Source: an uncultured Prevotella sp.
Lineage (GTDB): Bacteria > Bacteroidota > Bacteroidia > Bacteroidales > Bacteroidaceae
Assembly (NCBI GenBank): GCA_944319815.1
Contig: CALUEX010000052.1
Span: 21,500 to 85,499 of the forward strand
Length of the DNA stretch: 64,000 nt
Direction of reading: 5' to 3'
The notes below the pieces were generated by a model, which worked only from the letters and a program-made list of their open reading frames with translations, did no database searches and was not told where the DNA came from. The position numbers were made by a program, and so were the translations under genes. Every line of letters starts with the position of its first letter. The first letter of the stretch is position 1. Of this stretch, positions 1 through 9,619 are shown one piece after another.

Positions 1-1019
1 CGGAGATTATGGAACAAGGCATAGCCGTGTTAGATGCCGTAGCGGCCAAATTCGGTCACGAAATAACATATAAGGAGGCAATATGCGGAGCGGCTGCCAT
101 TGACATGGTTGGTGACCCGTTTCCCGAAGACACGTTCAAAACGTGTCAACAGGCTGATGCCGTCTTGTTTGCGGCAGTAGGAGATTTACGTTTTGACAAT
201 GACCCTACGGCGAAAGTGCGCCCTGAACAAGGGCTTTTAGCTATGCGTAAAAAACTTGGCTTGTTCGCTAACATACGCCCGGTGCAGACGTTTAAATGTT
301 TGCTGCATAAGTCGCCGTTAAAAGATGAGCTTATACGTGATGCAGACTTTATCTGCATTCGTGAACTTACCGGGGGGATGTATTTCGGTGAAAAATACCA
401 AGACAACGACAAGGCTTACGACACGAATTATTACACACGCCATGAAATAGAGCGTATCCTTCGCGTTGCATACCTGTATGCCCGTAAACGCAAGCGGCAC
501 CTTACAGTGGTAGACAAGGCAAACGTATTGGCATCCAGCCGCTTATGGCGTCAGGTCGCAAAGGAAATTGAACCCGAATACCCTGACGTAAAGACCGACT
601 ATATGTTTGTTGACAACGCATCAATGCGTATGCTTATCGAACCTACGTTTTTCGACGTGATGGTTACGGAAAACACTTTCGGCGACATCTTGACCGATGA
701 AGGAAGCTGCATATCAGGCAGTATGGGATTACTGCCATCTGCTTCGACAGGGGAAAGCACGCCGGTTTTCGAGCCGGTTCACGGTTCTTGGCCGCAAGCG
801 GCAGGCAAGAATATAGCCAATCCCTTGGCCCAGATACTTTCAGTAGCCATGCTCCTTGAACATTTTGACTTGAAGGCAGAGGGCGCACTGGTTCGGAAAG
901 CTGTTGACGCTTCGCTTGACGCAAATGTGCGAACACCTGAAATACAGGTCGAAGGCGGTATCCATTATGGCACGAAAGAAGTGGGAGAGTGGATAGTTGA
1001 TTATATCAGGAAGGCATAA
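1..1019 (+). CDS. leuB: 3-isopropylmalate dehydrogenase, 5' end cut by window edge
   Basis: Catalyses NAD-dependent oxidative decarboxylation of 3-isopropylmalate in cytosolic leucine biosynthesis. The reading frame is open from the first base: the codons before the first internal ATG (position 9) read P-E-I, giving the family's GPEIMEQG segment, so that ATG is not the start and roughly 15-20 N-terminal residues lie outside the window. Visible family features include the substrate-binding stretch [11 protein letters not shown], the [12 protein letters not shown] segment, and the metal/NAD region [12 protein letters not shown] followed by [10 protein letters not shown] and [18 protein letters not shown]. 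The C-terminus is complete. A strong hairpin follows. Identification is secure; operon context to the left is unseen. Confidence 0.96.
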   Translation, partial: EIMEQGIAVLDAVAAKFGHEITYKEAICGAAAIDMVGDPFPEDTFKTCQQADAVLFAAVGDLRFDNDPTAKVRPEQGLLAMRKKLGLFANIRPVQTFKCLLHKSPLKDELIRDADFICIRELTGGMYFGEKYQDNDKAYDTNYYTRHEIERILRVAYLYARKRKRHLTVVDKANVLASSRLWRQVAKEIEPEYPDVKTDYMFVDNASMRMLIEPTFFDVMVTENTFGDILTDEGSCISGSMGLLPSASTGESTPVFEPVHGSWPQAAGKNIANPLAQILSVAMLLEHFDLKAEGALVRKAVDASLDANVRTPEIQVEGGIHYGTKEVGEWIVDYIRKA

Positions 1020-1052
1020 TAAAGAATAAACGGTACTACTATGAAAGTCAAT

Positions 1053-1098
1053 ACAACCTGTTGTGGAATGCTGGGCGATACCACAACAGGTTGTTTGA
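1053..1098 (+). terminator. Intrinsic terminator after leuB
   Basis: Perfect 14-bp inverted repeat (ACAACCTGTTGTGG at 1053-1066 and its complement at 1081-1094) with a 14-base loop, followed by a T-rich run. It starts 34 bases past the leuB stop and faces the convergent alcohol dehydrogenase gene. Confidence 0.85.
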
Positions 1099-1196
1099 TT
1101 TATTAAAGTTGCTTTATTCAATGTGCATAAAGCTATTTGTCGCAACCGTCAAACAACATATACAATGAACGAAAATGATGACGGATATGAATATTT

Positions 1197-2237
1197 CTAT
1201 CCATTCCCGTAAATTGCGACCTTTATAACGCCGTCTTTGCGGTTCTCAAATATGTCGTAAGCTGTTTCTATATCGGCAAGTGGTAAACGGTGGGTGATAA
1301 GCGGTGTCGTGTCGATTTTACCCTGTTCGATGAGATTGAGGATTTCGGCACAGTCGCAACCGTCTACGCCTCCGGTCTTGAATGTCAGGTTCTTGCCATA
1401 CATATCGGGTAAAGGCAGCACTTGTGGCTCATCATACAAGGCAACGATTGTAACTATTGCATTCGGCCGTGCGCATCGCCATGCCATTCGGAACGTGTCG
1501 GAACTGCCGGCAACTTCAAGTACCACATCGGCACCACCATATTCACTGTGTTTTTTAACAAAATCCTCGCATTCATCGGGTGATGTTACCAAGACTTCAG
1601 GATAGTGCCTACGAATAAAATCCCTGCGCTCACCTGTTTTTTCACAGACAATGATGCGCTTTGGCTGCTTGAGCATAACGCATAATAAAGTACAAATGCC
1701 GGTAGGGCCGGCACCTATTATCAGCACTGTGTCCTGTGGCGTTATATCCGATATACGGGCAGCCCAAAAGCCAGTGGCAAGAATATCGCCAACGAACAGT
1801 GCCTGCTCGTCGCTTACGCTATCAGGTATGCGGTCAAGTCCTTGGTCTGCGTGCGGCACTCTGACGTATTCTGTCTGGCCGCCGTCAATGCGGCATCCGA
1901 GTGCCCATCCTCCGTCAGGGTCAGTGCAGTTGTTTACGTAACCATGCTTGCAGAAGAAGCACTCGCCGCAAAATGTTTCGACGTTCACCGTCACCCTGTC
2001 TCCTGGCCTTACTTTTGTGACGGCTGAGCCAGTTTGCTCCACAATGCCAACCATTTCATGCCCGACGGTTATTCCTGGTATAGCTCGTGGCACACTGCCA
2101 TGCTTTATGTGCAAATCGCTCGTACAGATGCTGCCGAGCGTGACGCGGACTATTGCATCGCGGTCATCTTGTAACTTTGGTTTGGCTTTGTCAACAAAGC
2201 CAAACTTATGCGGTCCGATATATGTATATGCTAACAT
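1197..2237 (-). CDS. Zinc-dependent alcohol dehydrogenase (MDR family)
   Basis: Medium-chain dehydrogenase/reductase of 346 residues, probably oxidising or reducing an alcohol/aldehyde with NAD(P); the substrate cannot be read from the sequence. The catalytic-zinc ligands are visible as Cys38 in SICTSDLH and the GHE motif near residue 60. The structural-zinc lobe with four cysteines is FCGECFFCKHGYVNNC (about residues 89-104). The Rossmann nucleotide site is IIGAGPTG near residue 175. Length is normal for the family. It stands alone, convergent to leuB. No clear promoter was recognised upstream. Confidence 0.88.
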   Translation of the reverse strand: MLAYTYIGPHKFGFVDKAKPKLQDDRDAIVRVTLGSICTSDLHIKHGSVPRAIPGITVGHEMVGIVEQTGSAVTKVRPGDRVTVNVETFCGECFFCKHGYVNNCTDPDGGWALGCRIDGGQTEYVRVPHADQGLDRIPDSVSDEQALFVGDILATGFWAARISDITPQDTVLIIGAGPTGICTLLCVMLKQPKRIIVCEKTGERRDFIRRHYPEVLVTSPDECEDFVKKHSEYGGADVVLEVAGSSDTFRMAWRCARPNAIVTIVALYDEPQVLPLPDMYGKNLTFKTGGVDGCDCAEILNLIEQGKIDTTPLITHRLPLADIETAYDIFENRKDGVIKVAIYGNG

Positions 2238-2409
2238 AAACTAACTGGTTAAATATATGTTTGTTTCGTAATAAATCCGTGAATTCATCGTACATTGCAA
2301 TGGTTGAAGCGAGTCCTAAATGTTATAGTTGGCATAAAGAAGTAAAAGGATTTAGCCATTGGAAGCCCCGATGAAACCAGCCTTTTTGTGAAATATGGCA
2401 AATCACAAT

Positions 2410-2450
2410 GCAATATATGGTCTTTTACCATACAAAAGGCCATATATTGC
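2410..2450. repeat. Palindromic hairpin, member of an interspersed family (copy a)
   Basis: Arms of 17 bases (GCAATATATGGTCTTTT at 2410-2426; 2434-2450) pair with one mismatch around a 7-base loop. The core ATGGTCTTTT/AAAAGGCCAT recurs in hairpins near 11.1 kb and 55.4 kb. It lies in the roughly 300-base space between the alcohol dehydrogenase start and the thioesterase stop, where I see no gene. It could act as a terminator for the leftward thioesterase gene. Confidence 0.75.
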
Positions 2451-2554
2451 GAGCTAAAAGACGGCCTTTGGCTGTGTGCATAGTTTCGCCCCATTCCATC
2501 GGTGTTTATCAAGCGCATGAAGAATGGCAAGAAACGACATATTACCGCAATGCC

Positions 2555-2938
2555 TTACATCTTTTTACCATTGGCCTTTGCCTGGAATTTTTCAGCATCC
2601 ACGATGAACCGTTCGTGTACACCAGTACCGATGAGTCCCTTTTCATCATAGACATTTGCCTTGAATTTCAGGCATCTTCCGTCAACTTCGCTCAATTCGG
2701 TTTCGCACCTTACGGCCATTCCCAATGGAGTAGGGGCTATATGGCTGATGTCAAGTCTTGTACCGACTGTTGCCTGGCCTTTTTCCAAATATGGCGTTAC
2801 GCTCTTCCATGCGGTTTCCTCTATCAGGGCAATCATAGCCGGCGTAGCAAATACTTCGAGCGTACCGCTGCCCACGGCGGCGGCAGTCTTGTCGTGTGTG
2901 ACGGTCAATTCAATCACATTTTTGATACCAGTTTCCAT
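2555..2938 (-). CDS. Hot-dog thioesterase, fluoroacetyl-CoA thioesterase (FlK)-like
   Basis: Single hot-dog domain protein of about 127 residues, predicted to hydrolyse an acyl-CoA in the cytosol. The pattern ATPAMIALIEETA followed by DISHIAPTPLGM matches the FlK-like group, whose catalytic Thr, Glu and His lie in these two segments. I chose the ATG at 2938 (METGIKN...) over the upstream TTG at 2959, because that TTG lies inside a good -7 promoter box (2956-2964) and family members begin with METGI. Physiological substrate unknown; many Bacteroidetes carry this family as a single gene. Confidence 0.85.
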   Translation of the reverse strand: METGIKNVIELTVTHDKTAAAVGSGTLEVFATPAMIALIEETAWKSVTPYLEKGQATVGTRLDISHIAPTPLGMAVRCETELSEVDGRCLKFKANVYDEKGLIGTGVHERFIVDAEKFQAKANGKKM

Positions 2939-2955
2939 AAAATCGATATTTTTCT

Positions 2956-2964
2956 GCAAAAATA
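2956..2964 (-). promoter_or_regulatory. Bacteroidetes -7 box for the thioesterase gene
   Basis: TATTTTTGC read on the minus strand, a perfect match to TAnnTTTGC, 17 bases upstream of the ATG at 2938. No clear -33 TTTG was found at the expected spacing, so only the -7 element is supported. Confidence 0.5.
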
Positions 2965-3004
2965 GATATTGTAACCGAGATTATGGAATTTTATAAGCTA
3001 AAAT

Positions 3005-3036
3005 TTTGCGAACAAACATATTTACCTTATTTTTGC
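3005..3036 (+). promoter_or_regulatory. Promoter of the LysM glucosaminidase gene
   Basis: TTTG at 3005-3008, 19-base spacer, TATTTTTGC at 3028-3036: a full Bacteroidetes sigma-ABfr consensus. Transcription should begin about 3042, which makes the ATG at 3056 more plausible than the one at 3047. Confidence 0.8.
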
Positions 3037-3055
3037 ATAAATTTGTATGTACCAG

Positions 3056-3970
3056 ATGAAAAGATATTTGTTATTTGCCATCGCGTTGTTGGTTAATTTT
3101 TCGCTTAGCGCACAATTAAGGTGGAACTCAAGCTATCAGGCATACATTGACCAATATAAAGATTTGGCCATAGCAGAGATGCTTAAATACAATATCCCCG
3201 CAAGCATTACATTGGCACAAGGATTACTTGAGAGCGGCGCCGGCCAAAGTGAGTTGGCCCGTGAGAGCAACAACCACTTCGGCATAAAATGCCATGACTG
3301 GCGCGGAGATAGGTCGTTTTATAACGATGATGAGAAAAACGAGTGTTTCAGGTCTTATCGTGACGTATATGAGAGTTATGAAGACCATAGCAAGTTCTTG
3401 GCCAGGCAGCCACGTTACCGTAGCTTGTTTAAACTGAAAAAGACTGACTACAAAGGCTGGGCGCGTGGCCTGAAACGCTGTGGGTACGCCACAAATCCGG
3501 CATACGCAAAGCAGCTTATCAACATTATAGAGCTATATAAGTTGCACCGTTATGACAATGCGAAAAAGTATGACAAGTTCATGGTTGAACGCTCTTCGGT
3601 CAAGGACGTAGATACCAACCTGAATTTGCACCCAATACATATTTATAATAAGAACTATTATTTGAAGGCCAGGCCAGGTGACACATTCAGGTCTATAGGT
3701 AAAGAGGTCGGCATATCATACAAAAAAATCGCGAAATATAATGAACGTGACAAAGACGACAAATTGGAACCTGGAGAAATAATTTATCTGAAGAAAAAAC
3801 AAAAGAAGGCGGAAAAAACCTATAAGAAACGGCCACACCGCGTGAAAGCAGGTGAAAGTATGTATTCAATAGCACAATATTACGGCATAAGGCTTTCGAG
3901 TCTTTATAAGATGAACGACCTTTCTCCTGATTACTCAATTCAAGTTGGCGATTTGCTTAGGGTTCGATAG
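3056..3970 (+). CDS. Secreted glucosaminidase (GH73-type) with two LysM domains
   Basis: Predicted peptidoglycan hydrolase of about 304 residues cleaving N-acetylglucosamine linkages in the periplasm. A signal peptide (MKRYLLFAIALLVNFSLSAQ) is followed by a mannosyl-glycoprotein endo-beta-glucosaminidase domain (about residues 25-165) carrying the catalytic-Glu region ITLAQGLLESGAG and NNHFGIKCHDW. Two LysM modules follow, at about 200-245 (YYLKARPGDTFRSIG) and 262-304 (HRVKAGESMYSIAQ), with a basic linker between them. The start at 3056 is chosen from the promoter position and the signal peptide; an in-frame ATG also exists at 3047. Common Bacteroidales cell-wall remodelling architecture. 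Confidence 0.92.
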   Translation: MKRYLLFAIALLVNFSLSAQLRWNSSYQAYIDQYKDLAIAEMLKYNIPASITLAQGLLESGAGQSELARESNNHFGIKCHDWRGDRSFYNDDEKNECFRSYRDVYESYEDHSKFLARQPRYRSLFKLKKTDYKGWARGLKRCGYATNPAYAKQLINIIELYKLHRYDNAKKYDKFMVERSSVKDVDTNLNLHPIHIYNKNYYLKARPGDTFRSIGKEVGISYKKIAKYNERDKDDKLEPGEIIYLKKKQKKAEKTYKKRPHRVKAGESMYSIAQYYGIRLSSLYKMNDLSPDYSIQVGDLLRVR

Positions 3971-4120
3971 TTTGTGTAAGAATATACATACGCCGTACAA
4001 CCAATGATTGGGAAGTGATAAACAGCCACGAATTTATCAACTAACAAGTATTATGATAAATAACATAAATCCATAATGTTTATTTCCCCTTTGGCCGCTT
4101 TTAAAACGAAAGTGAAAAAG

Positions 4121-6934
4121 ATGAAAGATTGCATAGAACTTAAGAATGTAAGGGTAAATAACCTGAAAAATATTTCATTGGACATACCGCACAACAAATT
4201 TATAGTTGTTACGGGTGTATCAGGCTCAGGTAAGTCATCATTAGCTTTTGACACTCTTTATGCCGAAGGCCAAAGGCGTTATGTCGAGAGCCTGTCAGCC
4301 TACGCCAGGCAATTCTTGGGACGCATGAACAAGCCTGATTTCGACTATATAAAGGGATTGCCCCCTGCAATAGCTGTTGAGCAAAAGGTAAACACGAGAA
4401 ATCCGCGTTCGACTGTTGGCACAAGTACAGAAATATATGATTATTTACGTATGTTGTACGCAAGAATTGGGCGTACATACTCACCTGTCAGTGGTATAGA
4501 AGTCAAGCGCCATACAGGTGAAGACGTTTTAAAGTGCGTGCTTTCATATTCAAAAGGAACCAAATTCGTCATATTGTCGCGACTCCACATAAATGAAGGA
4601 TATTCTTTTGAGAAACAATTGAAAATGTATTTGCAGCAGGGGTATTCTCGTATTTATCATAATGGAGAGTTCGTCCAAATAGAAGATGTCATAGAAAATA
4701 AAAACAATTATACTCCCACAGACATTTTCATTCTAATAGATAGACTGTCTGTGGACGATACAACGGATACGGTTTCACGGATAAACGATTCTGTGGAGAC
4801 TGCATTTTATGAAGGTGACGGCTCATGCCGACTTGTGTTCTTCCCCTCAAATATCACGTATGATTTTTCAGATAAATTTGAAGCTGATGACATTCGCTTT
4901 GAAGAACCAAATGATAATATGTTTTCATTCAACTCCCCCATCGGAGCGTGTCCTGTTTGTGAGGGTTTTGGTAATGTTATAGGCATTGATGAAAAACTCG
5001 TTATCCCAAATCCGTCATTAAGCGTTTATGATGGCTGTGTGCAATGTTGGCACGGGGAGAAAATGGAACAGTGGAAAACTGAGTTTTGCATCCAGGCAGC
5101 CAAAGACAAGTTTCCTATTTTCGAGCCGTATTACAGTTTATCACAAAAACACAAAGATTGGCTGTGGCACGGTCTTCCATGCCAAGGCAACCGCGATATA
5201 CATGAAAAAGTATGTATTGATTCGTTTTTCCTCATGTTGAAAGAAAATCAGTACAAGATACAGTATCGCGTAATGATGAGTCGTTATCGCGGAAAAACCG
5301 TATGTCCTGAATGCAAGGGAACGAGATTGAAGAAAGAGGCTAACTATGTGAAAATTAACGGGATGAGCATTAGCAATCTTGTAGAGATGCCTATCGGTAA
5401 TTTGAAACAATGGTTTGATAATTTGGAACTTGATGAACATGAACAAAAAATCAGTAGACGCTTATTGGTTGAAATAAATAACAGATTGCGCTTTTTGGTT
5501 GAAGTGGGACTTGGATACTTAACGTTGAACCGCACTTCCAGCAGTCTCTCTGGCGGTGAGAGCCAACGCATAAACTTGACTACAGCTTTGGGAAGCAGTT
5601 TGGTGGGCTCCCTGTACATATTGGATGAGCCAAGCATAGGGTTACATAGCCGAGATACGTTTAAACTTGTAAATGTTTTAAGGGAGTTGCAAAAGTTGGG
5701 AAATACGGTAATGGTTGTAGAGCATGACGAAGACATTATAAGGGCTGCAGATTACCTTATTGACCTTGGGCCAGATGCGGGTAGTCTTGGTGGTGAAATC
5801 GTATATGCCGGTGTCCCTGGTAAACTTTCTAAAAACGACATCAATAAATATGATAAAAGCCATACCATCAAGTATCTTTTTGGCAAAGAGGGTATTCCCA
5901 TACCGTCGAGCAGGAGTTCATGGAATAAAAGCATCATGATAAAAGGTGCAAGGATGAATAACTTGAAAGGTATTGATGTGGAATTTCCTTTAAACGTATT
6001 AACGGTTGTTACAGGTGTAAGTGGTTCTGGCAAATCATCTTTGGTCAGAGGAATTTTATATCCTGCATTGAAAAGGAAACTCGATGAGATTGCAGATATA
6101 CCCGGTGAGTTTGCAGAATTAGCCGGTGATTGGAAGGACGTAAAGCACGTTGAAATGGTAACTCAAAATCCCATAGGCAAGAGCTCACGTTCTAATCCTG
6201 TAACGTATGTCAAGGCTTTTGATGATATAAGACAGGTTTTTTCCGAACAGCCATTGGCGCAGCAGATGGGATTTACGGCCCAGTATTTTTCATTCAACAC
6301 TGACGGAGGCCGATGCGAAACGTGCAAGGGTACAGGTATTATAACTGTTGAAATGCAGTTTATGGCTGATTTGGAACTCGAATGCGATGTATGCCACGGG
6401 AAAAGGTTTAAGTCGGATGTTCTTGATGTAAAATTCAACGGAAAAAACATCTATGACGTTTTGCAAATGACAGTCAAGGAGGCTATTGAATTTTTCGGAC
6501 AAAATAATCAGGATACTATTGTACGCAAACTGAAACCATTAGACGATGTCGGATTAGGTTATGTAAAACTTGGACAGAGCTCTTCAACTTTGTCTGGAGG
6601 TGAGAACCAGCGCGTGAAACTGGCCTATTTCCTTAGTCAAGAAAAGTGTGCCCCTACCCTATTCATTTTTGATGAACCTACAACCGGCTTACATTTTCAT
6701 GATATAAAGAAATTGTTAAAAGCTTTTGATGCGTTAATCAGCCATGGCCATACTGTTGTTGTAATAGAGCATAACTTGGATGTTGTTAAGTGTGCGGATT
6801 ATGTCATCGACCTTGGTCCTGACGGTGGTGATAAAGGCGGAAAACTTATATTCGCTGGAACTCCTGAAGACATCGCAAAATGCGAGGAAAGCGTAACTGG
6901 CACATTCCTTAGAGAGAAAATAAATGGTAAATAG
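4121..6934 (+). CDS. uvrA: Excinuclease ABC subunit A
   Basis: DNA-damage recognition ATPase of nucleotide excision repair, 937 residues from the ATG at 4121 ([17 protein letters not shown]); an in-frame ATG at 4076 would add 15 untypical residues. Both ABC units are complete: Walker [10 protein letters not shown] (about residues 32 and 646), signature LSGGESQRI and LSGGENQRV, Walker [12 protein letters not shown] and [11 protein letters not shown]. The C-terminal zinc module has CETCKGTG...CDVCHGKRF. In the first insertion the expected leading CxxC is replaced ([11 protein letters not shown]) while the second pair, CPVCEGFG, remains. Cytosolic, monocistronic as far as seen. Confidence 0.96.
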   Translation: MKDCIELKNVRVNNLKNISLDIPHNKFIVVTGVSGSGKSSLAFDTLYAEGQRRYVESLSAYARQFLGRMNKPDFDYIKGLPPAIAVEQKVNTRNPRSTVGTSTEIYDYLRMLYARIGRTYSPVSGIEVKRHTGEDVLKCVLSYSKGTKFVILSRLHINEGYSFEKQLKMYLQQGYSRIYHNGEFVQIEDVIENKNNYTPTDIFILIDRLSVDDTTDTVSRINDSVETAFYEGDGSCRLVFFPSNITYDFSDKFEADDIRFEEPNDNMFSFNSPIGACPVCEGFGNVIGIDEKLVIPNPSLSVYDGCVQCWHGEKMEQWKTEFCIQAAKDKFPIFEPYYSLSQKHKDWLWHGLPCQGNRDIHEKVCIDSFFLMLKENQYKIQYRVMMSRYRGKTVCPECKGTRLKKEANYVKINGMSISNLVEMPIGNLKQWFDNLELDEHEQKISRRLLVEINNRLRFLVEVGLGYLTLNRTSSSLSGGESQRINLTTALGSSLVGSLYILDEPSIGLHSRDTFKLVNVLRELQKLGNTVMVVEHDEDIIRAADYLIDLGPDAGSLGGEIVYAGVPGKLSKNDINKYDKSHTIKYLFGKEGIPIPSSRSSWNKSIMIKGARMNNLKGIDVEFPLNVLTVVTGVSGSGKSSLVRGILYPALKRKLDEIADIPGEFAELAGDWKDVKHVEMVTQNPIGKSSRSNPVTYVKAFDDIRQVFSEQPLAQQMGFTAQYFSFNTDGGRCETCKGTGIITVEMQFMADLELECDVCHGKRFKSDVLDVKFNGKNIYDVLQMTVKEAIEFFGQNNQDTIVRKLKPLDDVGLGYVKLGQSSSTLSGGENQRVKLAYFLSQEKCAPTLFIFDEPTTGLHFHDIKKLLKAFDALISHGHTVVVIEHNLDVVKCADYVIDLGPDGGDKGGKLIFAGTPEDIAKCEESVTGTFLREKINGK

Positions 6935-7020
6935 ATGCCATTATGATTGGCGATTTGAAAAAATAAGTTAAAATACGGGAATTGCACACATATAAATTCA
7001 CTTGATTAAATTAATTTTTA

Positions 7021-7029
7021 TACCTTTGC
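7021..7029 (+). promoter_or_regulatory. -7 box of the tRNA-Thr/tRNA-Gly unit
   Basis: TACCTTTGC, a perfect -7 element, 19 bases before the first tRNA; a TTG triplet about 16 bases further upstream may be the -33 part. Confidence 0.55.
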
Positions 7030-7047
7030 ACCGTTCAAAACAGGAAC

Positions 7048-7120
7048 GCCGATATGGCTCAGTTGGTAGAGCAATTCATTCGTAATGAATAGGTCCCGGG
7101 TTCGAGTCCCGGTATCGGCT
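7048..7120 (+). tRNA. tRNA-Thr (anticodon CGT)
   Basis: 73-base cloverleaf: acceptor GCCGATA pairs with TATCGGC, D-arm GCTCAGTTGGTAGAGC, anticodon stem ATTCA/TGAAT around loop TTCGTAA, T-arm GGTTCGAGTCC. CCA is not encoded. It decodes ACG. Confidence 0.96.
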
Positions 7121-7133
7121 CTTAAGAATTTTT

Positions 7134-7206
7134 GCGGTAATAGCTCAGTTGGTAGAGCACTAGCTTCCCAAGCTGGGGGTCGCGAGTTCGAGCCTCGTTT
7201 ACCGCT
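7134..7206 (+). tRNA. tRNA-Gly (anticodon CCC)
   Basis: 73-base cloverleaf: acceptor GCGGTAA pairs with TTACCGC, D-arm GCTCAGTTGGTAGAGC, anticodon loop TTCCCAA, T-loop GTTCGAG. It lies 13 bases after tRNA-Thr, so the two are probably one transcript. It decodes GGG. Confidence 0.96.
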
Positions 7207-7243
7207 CTTCTTCTAAATCATTGAATATAAGGCAATTACATAG

Positions 7244-7270
7244 AAAAGGCGGTAAAAACAACCGCCTTTT
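7244..7270 (+). terminator. Intrinsic terminator of the tRNA unit
   Basis: Perfect 10-bp stem AAAAGGCGGT / ACCGCCTTTT with a 7-base loop, running into TTTTTCTTTT. It can work in both directions and also faces the end of the leftward small genes. Confidence 0.9.
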
Positions 7271-7310
7271 TCTTTTATATTTAGCCATGAAGATAGGGCT
7301 AAAAAATGAC

Positions 7311-7502
7311 TCAGTAACGCCCATCTAGTATTTCCTCGGTCTCATATTCGTTGTGTCTTTGGTAATTTTCAAGGAAACGGATGTAGTCGCTGTGTTTTTT
7401 CCACCATTTTTCACGCCTTTTGCATAGTTTGCGCAATGTCCGCCGCGCCTTCCACCCTGTTTGCAGGGAAAGTTTGTATTCGGTTTTGCGGCAGTAGGTC
7501 AT
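7311..7502 (-). CDS. Small basic hypothetical protein (63 aa)
   Basis: Not recognised. A 63-residue, Lys/Arg- and aromatic-rich soluble protein (for example RREKWWKKHSDYIRF). Its ATG overlaps the stop of the upstream gene as ATGA at 7499-7502, which argues for translational coupling and a real gene. It ends just before the tRNA terminator, which could also stop this transcript. No cysteine or metal motif is evident. Function unknown. Confidence 0.55.
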   Translation of the reverse strand: MTYCRKTEYKLSLQTGWKARRTLRKLCKRREKWWKKHSDYIRFLENYQRHNEYETEEILDGRY

Positions 7503-7759
7503 GTAGTCCTTGACGGCGCGGCCTTTTCACGCCTGTATTCTTCTTTGTTGAAAAATCCAATATTGAAGTCGGCATTTTCTATCCTGTCGCGGTAGGCTTG
7601 TTCCCTTTCCCGTTCGGCTCTCTTTTGCGCGTCGTTGTCCTTTATGATGCCGTCGAGTATTGCCGCGCCAATGAAAAGCGGGATGAGCAACAGCGTCCAC
7701 CATCCGAAAATGGCGACGACAAAACACAAACAGAATATAGTAATTACGATTAATGCCAT
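7499..7759 (-). CDS. Small membrane protein with charged tail (86 aa)
   Basis: Not recognised. The N-terminus holds one long or two short hydrophobic segments (about residues 2-36, containing FGWW and GAAILDGI). A strongly charged, probably helical cytoplasmic tail rich in Arg and Glu follows (DAQKRAEREREQAYRDRIE). It overlaps the next small gene by ATGA, so the pair is probably co-translated. Role unknown. Confidence 0.6.
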   Translation of the reverse strand: MALIVITIFCLCFVVAIFGWWTLLLIPLFIGAAILDGIIKDNDAQKRAEREREQAYRDRIENADFNIGFFNKEEYRREKAAPSRTT

Positions 7760-7826
7760 GATGCAAAGATATTTAAAAATAATTAGAAAATCGTGTTATT
7801 GTTAGGACAATATTCTATTTCTATTA

Positions 7827-8534
7827 TTATTTCTTGCACTGTTTATTTGTTGTTTCGTTGTTCTGCCGTGCGAAGTATTCATTGCATATCTCAAGAAATA
7901 TCATCGGGCTATATGCAAGTTTATCCCATAATTTTTTGCCGCCTTTAAGGATACGTTTATCTACATAATCAACAAGCCCTGGATTGGTCTTTTTATAGCG
8001 TATGCGCATTGCGTTAAGGCTGATGACGTTGCCAGTCATAAACGGTACGATGACACTATCACCACGAAGGCAGATGCCATATATTGTCGTTATGTTCATT
8101 TTCCCTAATTGCATATTTTGCGAGTCTATGCCATTCCACCAATATATTTCTCCAATGTCATTGCCACCTTCCTCATAAACAAATTGCTTACGCGTGCGTT
8201 TGGGTTTCAGGATGGATGGATTAGCCACAACCTTGGACAGTAGTTTGTCATATTTACCGTCAGGGGACGTTTTCTTCACAAACTCTATACACTTTACGTT
8301 ATCCGCATTATATGTAACAGCATCCTTGCCGTCGGCTTTTGGAGATAACGTGAAAGATGTATTAAAGCGCTTGAACAATTTTCCTGATACCCAATATTCC
8401 TGGACGTATCCATCAATGCACGTTCCATCCGCCAACGTGACGCGCACATGGTCTTTTTCGCTGTCGTCTTCTGGTTGTGCAAAAGTGCAAATACTCAATG
8501 AAAAGAAAAACAAATATAAAATTAAATGCTTCAT
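7827..8534 (-). CDS. Secreted hypothetical protein, downstream of menA
   Basis: Protein of 235 residues with a clear signal peptide (MKHLILYLFFFSLSICTFAQ); the ATG at 8534 is preferred over 8546 because it puts the basic residue directly before the hydrophobic core. The mature part is soluble, mainly beta-like (VRVTLADGTCIDGYVQEYW resembles the small barrel openings seen in many Bacteroidetes periplasmic proteins). No catalytic motif was recognised. It starts 20 bases after the menA stop, so it is probably co-transcribed with menA, but no link to quinone synthesis is evident. Confidence 0.7.
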   Translation of the reverse strand: MKHLILYLFFFSLSICTFAQPEDDSEKDHVRVTLADGTCIDGYVQEYWVSGKLFKRFNTSFTLSPKADGKDAVTYNADNVKCIEFVKKTSPDGKYDKLLSKVVANPSILKPKRTRKQFVYEEGGNDIGEIYWWNGIDSQNMQLGKMNITTIYGICLRGDSVIVPFMTGNVISLNAMRIRYKKTNPGLVDYVDKRILKGGKKLWDKLAYSPMIFLEICNEYFARQNNETTNKQCKK

Positions 8535-8554
8535 TCGTCTATGCATATTTATTC

Positions 8555-9451
8555 TTATAATAGAAATCCAATAGACACAAGCAGGCCGTAGATGAACATA
8601 TTACGGGCCGTTTCGCCCAACACCAAGTTTAACGCTTTGCCTTTATTTATACGTATCATTTTCTTGTATGTGGCATAGTGCAATGCTAAATAAACAAATG
8701 GCAATATGGCTGCCCACTGGTGACTGTAGTAGATGAATGACATCCCGGCAACCACTGCAAACAGTCCGGCAAAAAGGTAAACCCTGCGTCCGTAAGCAGC
8801 ACCGATTCGTACAACGAGGGTCTTTTTCCCCGCATTAGCATCATTGTCAATGTCTCGGTAATTGTTGACTAACAATAAAGTATCAATTACTAATCCGCAT
8901 AAAATCGAAGCGATGAATGCTTCTGCCGTGACATGGCCAACTAACAAATAATAAGTCATGCAGACAGGAACTATTCCGAAAAAGACTAATACCAAAATGT
9001 CGCCCAAGCCGAGGTAAGAAAGTGACGTAGTATAAAGAAAACAAAACAGGACACATAAAAAACCAACCACAAGCATACCGATGCCGCCATAAATAATAAG
9101 TGGCAACCCCAATCCGCAGGCAACAAATGTCGTTACGGCTATTGCCCGTTTCATGTTTCCTGGCGTTATCCAGCCTTGGGCGCACGCCCTGCGCGGGCCA
9201 AGCCGTGTCTCGTCATCGTTACCACGTACATAATCAAAATAATCATTGACGAAATTGGCGTCTATTTGCATGATAAATGCAAACAGTATGCATAAAACAG
9301 CGGGAATTATGTTGAATTCAGAACGTCCTATGTCAGAATAAGCCAGCGACAGACCTATCATTACAGGCACAGCTGCACCGGAAAGAGTCTTGGGGCGTGC
9401 AGCAAGCACCCAAGACATAACCGAGTTTGGACGTATGTTTTTTCCTTCCAT
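8555..9451 (-). CDS. menA: 1,4-dihydroxy-2-naphthoate polyprenyltransferase
   Basis: Integral membrane UbiA-family prenyltransferase (298 residues) that attaches the isoprenoid tail to DHNA in menaquinone synthesis. The first Asp-rich motif is NDYFDYVRGNDDE (about residues 68-80), the second NNYRDIDNDANAGKKTL (about 194-210); both bind prenyl diphosphate through Mg. Several hydrophobic helices separate them. The opening segment AARPKTLSGAAVPVMIG is typical of MenA rather than UbiA. It is the first gene of a leftward pair with the secreted protein. Confidence 0.93.
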   Translation of the reverse strand: MEGKNIRPNSVMSWVLAARPKTLSGAAVPVMIGLSLAYSDIGRSEFNIIPAVLCILFAFIMQIDANFVNDYFDYVRGNDDETRLGPRRACAQGWITPGNMKRAIAVTTFVACGLGLPLIIYGGIGMLVVGFLCVLFCFLYTTSLSYLGLGDILVLVFFGIVPVCMTYYLLVGHVTAEAFIASILCGLVIDTLLLVNNYRDIDNDANAGKKTLVVRIGAAYGRRVYLFAGLFAVVAGMSFIYYSHQWAAILPFVYLALHYATYKKMIRINKGKALNLVLGETARNMFIYGLLVSIGFLL

Positions 9452-9514
9452 TTGTCTTTAGCCTAATGTATGGTTACAATATCTGGAATTATGCATTTTA
9501 AGTCGTTCAAGACC

Positions 9515-9546
9515 TTGCAAAAATAAACATTTTGCGCTATATTTGC
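9515..9546 (+). promoter_or_regulatory. Promoter of the HD hydrolase-cyclophilin pair
   Basis: TTG at 9515-9517, 20-base spacer, TATATTTGC at 9538-9546. The ATG used (9620) is about 70 bases downstream. Confidence 0.65.
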
Positions 9547-9619
9547 AAGAAAATGATTGAGTATGAGTCTTGACAGACTCCATGAAGTTCATACATTAAC
9601 TTTATAATATTTGTTGACC

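Noticed and set aside
2408-2965. Rightward 185-codon frame opposite the thioesterase gene
   Set aside because: It starts in the palindromic hairpin and covers the complement of a recognisable thioesterase; no promoter and no family motif.
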